Shown one piece after another: positions 15,105 to 22,723 of a DNA stretch of 34,658 nucleotides. The notes beneath the pieces were generated by a model, which had not been told where the DNA came from, ran no database searches, and worked only from the letters and a program-made list of their open reading frames with translations. Made by a program: the position numbers and the translations under genes. Source of the DNA: JAQVEM01 sp964556165. Its GTDB lineage: Bacteria > Actinomycetota > Humimicrobiia > Humimicrobiales > Humimicrobiaceae. The stretch is from contig CAZKVH010000017.1 in the NCBI GenBank assembly GCA_964556165.1, positions 1 through 34,658 of the forward strand. Direction: 5' to 3'. Position 1 is the first letter of the stretch, and every line of letters begins with the position of its first letter.

Positions 15105-16655
15105 TTAGTTAACCTCTATCTTAATCTCTACTCTTCTATTCAGCTTACCTGCGCCTCCAAGGAAGTTTCCTTCTGTATCAAAATCAGTGACTTTTAGCTC
15201 AGCATCACCTTTACCGTCAACAAAAAGTTCCCAGCCGTCGACATCATTTTCCCTGGTCCAGTTTTCAAACCAGTCCATTACTGCGGTGGCACGGTCAATG
15301 GATAGCTGTAGATTGGAAGAGGCATCGCCTCTGCTGTCTGTGTGTCCGATAAAGGTTATCTTTGCCTCGGGAAGAGCAGCATAAAGGTCATTTGCAAACT
15401 CTTCAAGTACTTCATCTGCGCCTGCTTTTAGCTCGAAGCTTCCGGTATCAAAGAGCACATCACTTGGGAGAGGTGGTGGTTCTTTCATATCTATTTCAGG
15501 CTCCTCCAGTGGTTCTGCTCCGGGTAGTTTCCATAGCTCAAGCAAACCGTCATTAGTACCCACAGCAAGGTGGCCGCCATCAGGAGTAAAGACCAGCACC
15601 CGTGGATAATCATCATTTTCTAAATTAATTTCAAGGGTATAGAGAAGTTTCTGATTATAAACATCATAAATAGTGACTGTTGATTCAGTATCCGGTTTTG
15701 TTGGTCTTCCGAAGGTGGCTACTGATAAAAAACTTCCATCAGGTGAAAAGGCTATATCACAGACCTCTCCGGGTACAGTAAGATCACCTATCTTTTCACC
15801 ACCGTCTACATCCCACAGGTATACGAGATATTTACCATCTTCCCTGACTGCTCCTGCCATTGTCGTTTCGTCAGGAGAAAATTTAAAAGAAGGATCATCG
15901 AGCTGTATTTTATCGATTACCTGTTCCTGCTCAAGATCCCAGATATAAACAGTCTTATCACTGTGCACAGAAGATAAAATTTTACCTGAAGGATGATAAT
16001 CTATATCAAGTATCCAGCGATTCGTTATAGTCTTTTCTTCTATTTCAGGATTTTCCAGGACGACGACCTGTTCACCATAATCAACATCCCACAGCCATAT
16101 AATTCCATTACGGTCACCGGTAGCAATATGTTCTCCGTCAGGGGAAAAAGCAAGGCGGCTGTTATGGGTATGTTCTAATGTCATGTATTCTTCTCCGCTA
16201 TTTAAATCAGTGAGGAGCACACCATGATAGCCCTGACCTGCTCCCAGGATAGAGCCGTCCAGCGAGAACTCGAGGTCCTCAACCGAGTGTTCATGGATAA
16301 TTGCATCTACAAGGGTGCCATTAGCCAGAATATGCATATATGAAGCTTTAAATTCTCCTGCTGCCAGTATCTCTCCATCAGGATCCACAGCCAGGCTGTT
16401 AATGCTTTCGTCGTGGCTATAACTCCACACCAGTTCTGGTTCACCTTCAACAGCCTCCTCTGCAGTTTCTGGCTCTTCTTCTATAACCTCGGGCTCTTCT
16501 TCAGATTCCGGTTCTTCTGCAGTTTCCGGTTCTTCTTCAACGACAGGTTCTTCTGTAACTTCGGGTTCTGAAGCTTGACAGGCGGGCGCAATGGTCAAAC
16601 CAATAACAGTCATAATAATAATTATCAGTTTAATTGGAAGTTTTATACTTTTCAT
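15105..16655 (-). CDS. Lipoprotein with seven-bladed beta-propeller and OmpA-like domain
   Basis: A 516-residue exported protein. A signal peptide with a hydrophobic core (residues 8-22) ends at Cys26 in TIAPAC, a loose lipobox. Residues 29-71 are an acidic Glu/Pro/Thr linker with near repeats of EEPETAEE. About seven WD40/PQQ-like blades follow (residues 75-385), recognisable by strand ends such as WLWDVDY, YIWDLEQ and YLWDVDG and by repeated FSPDG turns. From 399 an OmpA-like domain begins (DVLFDTGSFELKAGA, then TFIGHTDSRGDASSNLQLS and LNRRVEIKI), expected to bind peptidoglycan diaminopimelate. The protein should sit outside the membrane, tethered by lipid and cell wall. It has higher GC than its neighbours. 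The ribosome binding site is AAAGG. It ends in a convergent gap. Confidence 0.88.
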   Translation of the reverse strand: MKSIKLPIKLIIIIMTVIGLTIAPACQASEPEVTEEPVVEEEPETAEEPESEEEPEVIEEEPETAEEAVEGEPELVWSYSHDESINSLAVDPDGEILAAGEFKASYMHILANGTLVDAIIHEHSVEDLEFSLDGSILGAGQGYHGVLLTDLNSGEEYMTLEHTHNSRLAFSPDGEHIATGDRNGIIWLWDVDYGEQVVVLENPEIEEKTITNRWILDIDYHPSGKILSSVHSDKTVYIWDLEQEQVIDKIQLDDPSFKFSPDETTMAGAVREDGKYLVYLWDVDGGEKIGDLTVPGEVCDIAFSPDGSFLSVATFGRPTKPDTESTVTIYDVYNQKLLYTLEINLENDDYPRVLVFTPDGGHLAVGTNDGLLELWKLPGAEPLEEPEIDMKEPPPLPSDVLFDTGSFELKAGADEVLEEFANDLYAALPEAKITFIGHTDSRGDASSNLQLSIDRATAVMDWFENWTRENDVDGWELFVDGKGDAELKVTDFDTEGNFLGGAGKLNRRVEIKIEVN

Positions 16656-17101
16656 AATTTGCCTTTCTTGTAAATATATTTTAAATGGTTACGTCCCAGT
16701 GAAATTAACACTAATAAATAGATAAAGATTAAATCCATTAAAATTTTGTAGTAAATAGAAGACTTTAGAAAAAATATAGCCTGGGAAAAAGGTCTTATCC
16801 TTTAAAACCTCTTAGAATCAAAGTAGCAATACAGATTAGAAATAGATATAATAAAATAGACTTTTAAACCGTAAACAGTTAAGCAAAGTTTGCTACTCAA
16901 TCTATTTGGTTATCAAAGAACTAATCTTTAACATTTTATAGGTGAAGTATAACATAGAGTTTCTACTATTGGAACAAAAGAAGTTTATATGCACCACAGC
17001 TTGTCTGCCCCAAGGTTATAAAATCTCGAACCAATTTATAAAGCAGTTAATAAATCTAAAAAGGTTTGAGATAATTATGTAACTAAACATTAGATAATTC
17101 C
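16656..17101. other. Gene-free stretch before the lipoprotein gene
   Basis: No convincing ORF or RNA gene. It contains the upstream region of the lipoprotein gene (no clear promoter that I can defend) and one copy of a short GGTT-CGA repeat at 17014-17032. Confidence 0.5.
17014..17032 (-). repeat. Short GGTTCGA...AACC repeat, copy A
   Basis: On the minus strand this 19-mer aligns with 18628-18646 at 15 of 19 bases, with GGTT and AACC ends in both. It could form a small hairpin or be a degraded tRNA-like or mobile fragment. Confidence 0.35.
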
Positions 17102-17275
17102 TTACTTAAGTAGCTTAAAAGGAGACGTAGCAATTAATGCAATTCCTACTATTAGTATTGTAATTCTTGCAGGTAAAGGAAGAACATCAAATATCATAAA
17201 GAAAACAGCAATTAATGCTAATATTATTCCAATAACATATAGAAATATATTAAGTCTCTTATTCATAACAAACAT
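17102..17275 (-). CDS. Small two-helix membrane protein
   Basis: A 57-residue frame (ATG at 17275, or ATG at 17266 for 54 residues). It reads as a short basic N-terminus (NKRLN), a membrane helix (IFLYVIGIILALIAVFFMIF), a DVLPLPAR turn, a second helix (ITILIVGIALIATS) and a basic end (PFKLLK). The hydrophobic pattern and turn residues look like a genuine protein rather than chance. It runs in the same direction as the 293-residue gene and begins 70 bases after it, so the two may be co-transcribed. No family recognised. The ribosome binding site is weak. Confidence 0.6.
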   Translation of the reverse strand: MFVMNKRLNIFLYVIGIILALIAVFFMIFDVLPLPARITILIVGIALIATSPFKLLK

Positions 17276-17345
17276 AATAAAGATTTATGGTGGTAAGTAC
17301 ACAGATAGCTACCATTTTTATCTCTGTTCAAGTCCTAATTATTTA

Positions 17346-18227
17346 TCAGGCTGTTTTTCTTACCAGCTCTACAATCATCTTTACAAACCTTACCGGTATG
17401 CTAATACCAATACCCACACAGATCAGTATAAGTACCGCAGTTACTATTGGGTTCAAAATCCCGGAAAGTTCATTACCGGGTATCACGGAAAAATCAAAGG
17501 GGAATATCGACAGTAGTGATATGGTCAAAGCCAGGCCGAAAATAACTATTACTATTTGGATCACCTGCCTGAAAAAATATCCGTCATATATTATCAATAT
17601 GACATTTCCTATTATTGAAGCCAGTAGGGCTGCAAATGCTATAGGGAGCCATCGGTCAAAATCTGCTGTAATCAGCGGATACCTCATCCATGTCCCGTCG
17701 ACATTTTCATAGAAAGCTATGTAGTGGTTGTAATAATACAGAAAGACCAGAAAGAGTGTGGTGAAGAATATGGAAAATGCATATCCGGTTATCCTTCCAC
17801 TCCGTGTTTCCTTGAAATATGTATCTACCTTCTTTCCTGCTTCTTCCATCTTCCTACCCAATTCTCTGCCAGCTTTTTCTGTTTTCCGGGAAAATTCCTC
17901 CATCTTATCCTCTGTATTTTTTTCCGACTCATCTTTTGTTTTACCCTCCGGCCCTGCTTCTTCTTTATCGCCATCTTTGAAATATTCGGAAACACTATTG
18001 CCGAAGTCTCTGGCTGCCTGGCCCACACCCCTGAATTTTCCCCTTACTTCTTCGTCCTTGAACCGGCTTCCGAAATGTTTTGCAGACTTCACGGCACTGT
18101 CGCCGAATTCTTTGGCTTTTTTCTTCAGTTCCGGATCATCAAATATCTTGCCTACGGCATCGCCAAAATCTTTTATCAGCTCACTGAAGCTCTCGGCCGG
18201 ATTTTTGCTTTTACCGTTATCAGTCAC
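17346..18227 (-). CDS. Membrane protein with amphipathic helical N-terminal domain
   Basis: A 293-residue protein of unknown family. Residues 1-140 are hydrophilic and helical, with a repeated short pattern DFGDAVGKIF (20-29), EFGDSAVKSAKHFG (40-53) and DFGNSVSEYF (74-83). A Glu/Lys-rich coil (87-110) and another amphipathic helix (EEFSRKTEKAGRELGRKM) follow. Residues 147-170, 193-214, 222-242 and 258-279 are four probable membrane helices. The amphipathic repeats could lie on the membrane surface or form a coiled bundle, which is inference. Start: GTG at 18227 preceded by a perfect AAAGGAGG ribosome binding site, so it should be well translated. A small two-helix protein follows on the same strand. 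Antisense frames at 17724-18252 are shadows. Confidence 0.85.
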   Translation of the reverse strand: MTDNGKSKNPAESFSELIKDFGDAVGKIFDDPELKKKAKEFGDSAVKSAKHFGSRFKDEEVRGKFRGVGQAARDFGNSVSEYFKDGDKEEAGPEGKTKDESEKNTEDKMEEFSRKTEKAGRELGRKMEEAGKKVDTYFKETRSGRITGYAFSIFFTTLFLVFLYYYNHYIAFYENVDGTWMRYPLITADFDRWLPIAFAALLASIIGNVILIIYDGYFFRQVIQIVIVIFGLALTISLLSIFPFDFSVIPGNELSGILNPIVTAVLILICVGIGISIPVRFVKMIVELVRKTA

Positions 18228-18461
18228 CAGCTCCTCCTTTGAATGTAAATAATCTATGGGATATAAAAATATAATATAAAATTCATAAATATTTTACTAA
18301 ATAATCATTAAATATTCCATACCCCTGGGAGCAGTCTGACCATCCTTGCCTGAAAGAGTCGAGATAACCCCTGCTGTTGCCCTTATCTCTCCGCTGGCTA
18401 CTGCAGACAAAGCAACTATAATACCAGCAAATTAATAGTATATATCAGGCAGGATATAGTT

Positions 18462-18607
18462 AGTTATTCGAGAAATTTGGTTACTGCAATTAATAAAATA
18501 ATAGAAAACAAATCATACAGTCAAAAAGCAGAAGAATTAGGTAAAAGATAAGTTTGGAAAATGGCGTGGAGACTGCCATTGAATTTATAGAAAAAATAAT
18601 TTATTAA
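18462..18607 (+). pseudogene. 3' remnant of an MGT-type glycosyltransferase
   Basis: In one frame the plus strand reads RNLVTAINKIIENKSYSQKA and EELGKR, then a TAA. The frame two bases away continues KISLENGVETAIEFIEKI and ends at 18607. Joined by a frameshift, these match the C-terminal helices of macrolide/UDP-sugar glycosyltransferases (the region 'L..A...LL....Y...A..L......GV..A...IE'). The bases before it (18306-18431) carry a possible but weaker match to the sugar-nucleotide binding block (ERVE, VALISP). The gene is broken and truncated at its 5' end. The rest of the 18228-18772 gap holds only the short repeat at 18628. Confidence 0.5.
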
Positions 18608-18627
18608 AATTATATATGGCTTTCCCG

Positions 18628-18646
18628 GGTTGCGAAATTTCGAACC
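18628..18646 (-). repeat. Short GGTTCGA...AACC repeat, copy B
   Basis: Second copy of the 19-mer at 17014-17032. It contains the palindrome CGAAATTTCG. Confidence 0.35.
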
Positions 18647-18772
18647 AACTTCTATGGATGCTAACTATTTTAAAGAAATTGTTTTATTACTAATTTTACT
18701 ATAATAAAATGTACTAATAGAAAAGCAAAACAGTTTTCTAAAGCTGATGACACAAATGAAAGGAGAATACTA

Positions 18773-19213
18773 TTGAGCACTTTACTTGTATGTCCAAAGA
18801 GTAAGGGAAATACATTTAATGTATGCAGTTATGTTGCAAATAATAGTGATGCAGAATTGTTGGTACTTAATCAAAGACAAGTAATTAATCTGAAGAAGTA
18901 TACCTCTATAATTTTATGTTCTGGTTTAATTGGAGGTAAAGTACATAATAATTTATTGAGATGGCTAAATCAAACAGACAAAACATCAATAAATGAAAAT
19001 GCAAAGATTTATATGTTTTTGACCTGGATTGGTAGAGGGCAATTAGATAAAATCGCAGTAAAAGGAGTTAAAGATATACTCGAAGAGAAGAAAATTAGCT
19101 TAGAAAACGACTATATGACCTGTTATGGTAATGCAATGGGGATTATTAGGCGTGGTCATCCTAATAAAGAAGATTTTGAAAGAGTATTAAACTGGGTGAA
19201 ATCAAAAACCTAA
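18773..19213 (+). CDS. Flavodoxin-like protein
   Basis: A 146-residue protein with the flavodoxin fold pattern. The N-terminal strand LLVCPKSKGNTFNVCSYV holds a phosphate-binding loop of the S/K-x-G-N-T type. Then come YTSIILCSGLIGGKVHNNL and the strand IYMFLTWIGRG. It ends with a helix FERVLNWVKSKT. It should bind FMN and act in electron transfer or as a small quinone reductase. Start TTG at 18773 is fixed by an AAAGGAG ribosome binding site seven bases upstream; no ATG lies nearby. It is a single gene whose neighbours are relics and repeats. Confidence 0.8.
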   Translation: MSTLLVCPKSKGNTFNVCSYVANNSDAELLVLNQRQVINLKKYTSIILCSGLIGGKVHNNLLRWLNQTDKTSINENAKIYMFLTWIGRGQLDKIAVKGVKDILEEKKISLENDYMTCYGNAMGIIRRGHPNKEDFERVLNWVKSKT

Positions 19214-19288
19214 CAAGGAGCAATTAATTATTTGCTAATCATTACTTTATTTACTAAAAAACCGTATTTTTTGCGATTTTCTTAACCT

Positions 19289-19362
19289 GGCTGGCCATAG
19301 CGAACGAAGTTAGAACCAGAATTGCAAGCTTAGACAAGATTATTTACATACCAGAATTAAGT
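19289..19362 (+). repeat. Interspersed repeat, copy 2 (degraded coding DNA)
   Basis: Partner of 14881-14954; 29 of the first 34 bases match and there are no gaps across 74 bases. The open frame runs from 19258 to a TAA at 19366-19368 and reads EVRTRIASLDKIIYIPEL. No start codon is present. Like copy 1, it follows the 3' end of a plus-strand gene. Confidence 0.6.
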
Positions 19363-19371
19363 TTTTAAACA

Positions 19372-19432
19372 ATTTACCCTACCATGGCACTCACGATTAT
19401 TCTTAATTATCATAAGGGTAAATGAGTTTTTT
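19372..19432. terminator. Possible bidirectional terminator between convergent genes
   Basis: ATTTACCCT (19372-19380) and AGGGTAAAT (19415-19423) form a 9-bp stem with a 34-base loop, followed on the plus strand by a run of six T (19427-19432). It lies just after the ABC-2 permease stop and downstream of the flavodoxin gene. The long loop makes it uncertain. Confidence 0.35.
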
Positions 19433-19433
19433 A

Positions 19434-20201
19434 TTATTCTGATCTCCAGCAATAAACTGTGTACAAAAAAATTCCTACTGTGAAAAAAAGCAGCGATATT
19501 ATAATCGTCAGTGAAAGATATAATGGATTTAAAGGATTATAACCGATATCTCCTATCAGATAATTAATGATTACTGAATTTGTAGCAGACATCGGCCAGA
19601 TCTGGGCAAACTTTTGAAGTACGTTTGGCAGCATTGAATATTGAAAAAAAACACCGGAAATAGCTGATGTTACAACAGCTATTCCAACACCTGTCATTAT
19701 AGCTCCCTGGATACTTTTAATTAAAGAACCCACAATAAGGCCTACTCCTGCGGATGCAAGTGTTCCCAATAATAAAAATCCCAAAGATTTTAAAAGCCCT
19801 ATAAGTGTAATATTAAACCTGGCGCCAAGAAGCGCCCCTATAATTATTATTATTGCTGCGCTTACCAGTCCAAATGTCAGCACTGCAAGAATTTTGCCAA
19901 CTGCTTCTTTCCATGGCTGTACTGGCATTGTCTTTAACTTTTGGAAAAGACCCCGTTGCCTGTCCTCAGAAATATTTGCAGGTAGACTTGTCATTCCACA
20001 AACCATTATTGAAAATGTAACCATTGAGATGGTGCTTTGTCCTTTTGCCAGAGCAGCAAATTCGGCAGGCACCCCGCGTAAAAAAACAAATACTGCAAGC
20101 AAAAGCCATATAGCAGGCCAAGCTATTACCCAGAAAAGTGCAGGTTTGCTCATAAAATTATCTTTTAGCCCTTTTATATATGTTGCAGATATCTGGTTCA
20201 T
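19434..20201 (-). CDS. ABC-2 type transporter permease
   Basis: A 255-residue membrane protein with six helices and the ABC-2 permease layout. It has an N-terminal amphipathic segment (NQISATYIKGLKDNFMSKPA), a coupling region after helix 2 (EDRQRGLFQKLKTMPVQPWK) and the typical glycine-rich helices later. It forms an exporter with the ATPase encoded directly upstream; the genes overlap by four bases. Related pairs export drugs, antibiotics or lipids, and no substrate is evident. The conserved R-G-x-x-x-x-L-K-T-x-P motif after the second helix is intact. Confidence 0.9.
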   Translation of the reverse strand: MNQISATYIKGLKDNFMSKPALFWVIAWPAIWLLLAVFVFLRGVPAEFAALAKGQSTISMVTFSIMVCGMTSLPANISEDRQRGLFQKLKTMPVQPWKEAVGKILAVLTFGLVSAAIIIIIGALLGARFNITLIGLLKSLGFLLLGTLASAGVGLIVGSLIKSIQGAIMTGVGIAVVTSAISGVFFQYSMLPNVLQKFAQIWPMSATNSVIINYLIGDIGYNPLNPLYLSLTIIISLLFFTVGIFLYTVYCWRSE

Positions 20202-21148
20202 TTTTTGGCTTCCTTTAATCCTTCATTTGCATCTCTTACATTTTTACCTGTCAGCTTGAAAAAAACATCTTCAAGCGAGGGGACGACTGAACCTATTTGA
20301 AGCACTTTATATCCATTGCCTTCAACAGATCTTACTATTTCAGGAATTACTTCGGATGCCTCATCAGAATAGATTTTGTAACCTTCATCTGTTTCAAGCA
20401 ACTGCTCACCTTTGTTGAAATTACTTAAGATATTTTTTACTTTTTCATTTTTAACTGATAATTCTATATTTATTACATTTTTAAGCCCACTGCCATTTTT
20501 TAGTTCATTAGGTGATCCCTCTGCGATTATTTTACCTTTATCCATAAGGCCGACTCTTGTAGCAAGTTCAGCATCTGAGCCTATATGAGTTATAAGTAAA
20601 ACTGTTGTTGACTTATCCTTTAACTGGTCTATGAGGCCAAAGAAATTTCTCCTTGCAGCAGGATCAAGTCCTGTTGTAGGTTCATCAAGTATAAATATCT
20701 TAATGTGGGGAAAAAGAATGGTTGATAGTTCAAGTTTTTTCCTCATTCCACCAGAAAATTTTGAGACTTTTTTATTTCTTTCTTCAAAGAGACCAACCTT
20801 TTTTAAAAGTTCCTGGGCGATGCCTTTTGCATCTTTATTTGAATATCCCAGCATCCTGGCAAAATAATGAATATTTTCAAGGCCTGTAAGATTAGGGTCT
20901 GAAAAATTTTCCTGAGGAATATAACCTATCAGTCTTTTGGATTGCTCAGGCTTTTTGCCAAAGATTTTTACTTCGCCGCTTGTAGGCTTTCTAATTGAAG
21001 CAATTATTGAGGAAAGGGTAGTTTTTCCTGAACCATTTGGCCCCATAAGGCAGTAGAATTCACCTTCATTTATGTCAAGGTCAAGATCATCCAGTACAGC
21101 TATTTTGTCATATTTTTTTTGAAGGTTTCTGACTTTGATGGCTTGCAA
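20198..21148 (-). CDS. ABC transporter ATP-binding protein
   Basis: A 316-residue ATPase. Walker A GPNGSGKTT is near residues 35-43, Q-loop YIPQENFSDP near 78, signature FSGGMRKKLELS near 130, and Walker B IFILDEPTTGLD near 150-161 with the H-loop ITHIGSD. The last 90 residues are an extra C-terminal domain of the DrrA/NatA type. Together with the permease it should drive export. The start is TTG at 21148 with AAGGA seven bases before it. A TTGATA/TATAAA promoter lies 30-58 bases upstream. Confidence 0.93.
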   Translation of the reverse strand: MQAIKVRNLQKKYDKIAVLDDLDLDINEGEFYCLMGPNGSGKTTLSSIIASIRKPTSGEVKIFGKKPEQSKRLIGYIPQENFSDPNLTGLENIHYFARMLGYSNKDAKGIAQELLKKVGLFEERNKKVSKFSGGMRKKLELSTILFPHIKIFILDEPTTGLDPAARRNFFGLIDQLKDKSTTVLLITHIGSDAELATRVGLMDKGKIIAEGSPNELKNGSGLKNVINIELSVKNEKVKNILSNFNKGEQLLETDEGYKIYSDEASEVIPEIVRSVEGNGYKVLQIGSVVPSLEDVFFKLTGKNVRDANEGLKEAKK

Positions 21149-21571
21149 ATTTTGTCCTTATACTTTAAATATTTTCATTTATATTTCTAACTTATGATTT
21201 TATCAAGTTATTTAATTTTTGTATAATAATTTTATAAACTGGTCTAATTTCAGTGCTACTTATTTTGCAGACAATTAGAAAATATTAGCAAAATATAACT
21301 CTATGGCCGCAACCCCGGATAAATTCTTAAAACTCACGTTATATAATAATGTAATACCTATTAAAAAAACTGTGATTTGCAACAATCCATATTAAACATA
21401 CAAGATACAATTATTTATATTATTGGTTTAATAACCAACCAATATTTTTTTGCAAAATAATTCTGAATTTATAAGCAAGTTTTTTTATGTTATGCGTTAC
21501 TTATTTGTTGGATACATGTAATTATTAACAGAATATTGATTGCTTATATCGCTATGACACACATACCAGAA
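21149..21571. other. Intergenic stretch upstream of the ABC-2 operon
   Basis: Holds the ABC operon promoter (21178-21206) and an AT-rich hairpin TATTGGTT (21421-21428)/AACCAATA (21437-21444) followed by seven T on the plus strand, with no plus-strand gene before it. I see no further gene. Confidence 0.5.
21178..21206 (-). promoter_or_regulatory. Promoter of the ABC-2 operon
   Basis: On the minus strand TTGATA (21206-21201) and TATAAA (21183-21178) are exactly 17 bases apart, about 30 bases before the TTG start. Confidence 0.65.
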
Positions 21572-21645
21572 TGGCTGGGGAGGGAGGATTCGAACCTCCG
21601 ATCACGGGACCAAAACCCGTTGCCTTACCCCTTGGCTACTCCCCA
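21572..21645 (-). tRNA. tRNA-Gln (TTG anticodon)
   Basis: A 74-base cloverleaf including encoded CCA. The acceptor stem TGGGGAG pairs with CTCCCCA, the discriminator is G, the anticodon arm is ACGGG/CCCGT with TTG at 21613-21611, and the T-arm carries GGTTCGAATCC. It lies downstream of ispE on the same strand. Confidence 0.95.
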
Positions 21646-21777
21646 TTAAAGCTAATAAATTTTATATCAGAACACGCTAAAATTCAAACTAATGGAAGGT
21701 TAATATAATAAAAAATGCTTATTGTATTTCTTGTAATGGTAGGACTGATATATATGATTTAACAGGCTTATATATGC

Positions 21778-22695
21778 TTAGCCATAAATAGCAAGACTAT
21801 TAGGGGTAGTGTGGGATAAGAAGACCCTGGAAGCTACTTTTTTCAAACCCTCATAAACACCAACTGCGGTCTTTAAATCATCACAGAACGAAAAAACTGT
21901 CGGACCACTTCCTGTCATCTGGGTAGCGATGGCCCCCATCCTGCGTGCTATATCTTTTATTCCAATTATTGCTTTATCTTCAATAGTAACTACTTCTTCG
22001 AGGTCATTTCTTAATTTTTTAAAGAAATCTCCAAACTTTCTTCCTGTTATATTATTCACAAGCTCCCTGTGTATTGATTCTCTTTCTTCCCCTACAAGGT
22101 CAAATTTTTCATATACATCCTTTGATAAGAATTTACCCCCGTTTTTAGCAAGGACAATCCAGTAAAAAGGCAGATGAGGAAGTTCGGAAAGTTTTTCTCC
22201 CCTTCCTTCGGCAAGAGCTGTTCCGCCTCTTATACAAAAAGGAACATCGGAGCCAACTTCTCCTGCAAGGTCCGTTAAATCCGAATCATCCATATTAAGT
22301 TTAAACAATCTATCCATTGCAAACAGGGTCGCTGCAGCATTCGTGCTCCCCCCTGCAAGACCGGCGCACACGGGAATATGTTTCTCTATATCAATATTTA
22401 CTGAATATCTTCCCCTTAAATCGTATTTATCAAGAACCAGAGCGGCAGCTTTATGAACGAGGTTTTTCTCATCCAGAGGAATATCTTCATTATTGCATGT
22501 AATATAAATTCCATTCCTGCCGGAGAGCTTGTAATCTTTATCTCTTTTTGATACTGAAAAAGTAAGCTCATCGGAAAGGCTTATGCTCTGCATTATTGAT
22601 TTTATTTCATGATAGCCGTCAGTTCTTCCGTTTTTTGAAACATTAAGATATAGATTTATTTTCCCTGAAGCTCTAAGTTTTATAGTGTTTTCCAT
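21778..22695 (-). CDS. ispE: 4-diphosphocytidyl-2-C-methyl-D-erythritol kinase
   Basis: A 305-residue GHMP-family kinase of the non-mevalonate isoprenoid pathway. It phosphorylates the 2-hydroxyl of CDP-methylerythritol with ATP. The N-terminal AxGKINLYLNV block is at 9-19, and the ATP-binding loop PVCAGLAGGSTNAAA at 108-122. The catalytic Asp sits in the GSDVPFCIRGGTAL block, and the C-terminal motif TGSGPTVF is present. Length is normal. It lies 28 bases after rsmA on the same strand, at the end of the rsmI-metG-tatD-rsmA-ispE run. This pairing of rsmA and ispE is common in Gram-positive genomes. Confidence 0.95.
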   Translation of the reverse strand: MENTIKLRASGKINLYLNVSKNGRTDGYHEIKSIMQSISLSDELTFSVSKRDKDYKLSGRNGIYITCNNEDIPLDEKNLVHKAAALVLDKYDLRGRYSVNIDIEKHIPVCAGLAGGSTNAAATLFAMDRLFKLNMDDSDLTDLAGEVGSDVPFCIRGGTALAEGRGEKLSELPHLPFYWIVLAKNGGKFLSKDVYEKFDLVGEERESIHRELVNNITGRKFGDFFKKLRNDLEEVVTIEDKAIIGIKDIARRMGAIATQMTGSGPTVFSFCDDLKTAVGVYEGLKKVASRVFLSHTTPNSLAIYG

Positions 22696-22723
22696 TTTTC
22701 TCTGCTTAATGATAGCATAATTA

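Noticed and set aside
17724..18252. Two long overlapping plus-strand frames
   Set aside because: Both are antisense to the 293-residue membrane protein, which has a perfect ribosome binding site; their composition (Phe/Cys/Ser-rich) is typical of shadows.
18297..18431. Minus-strand frame of 44 codons
   Set aside because: Open and Ala/Gly-rich, but it lies opposite the weak upstream part of the glycosyltransferase relic and has no start; more likely a shadow.
21421..21451. AT-rich hairpin with seven T on the plus strand
   Set aside because: No plus-strand gene lies before it, and the stem is weak; not called a terminator.
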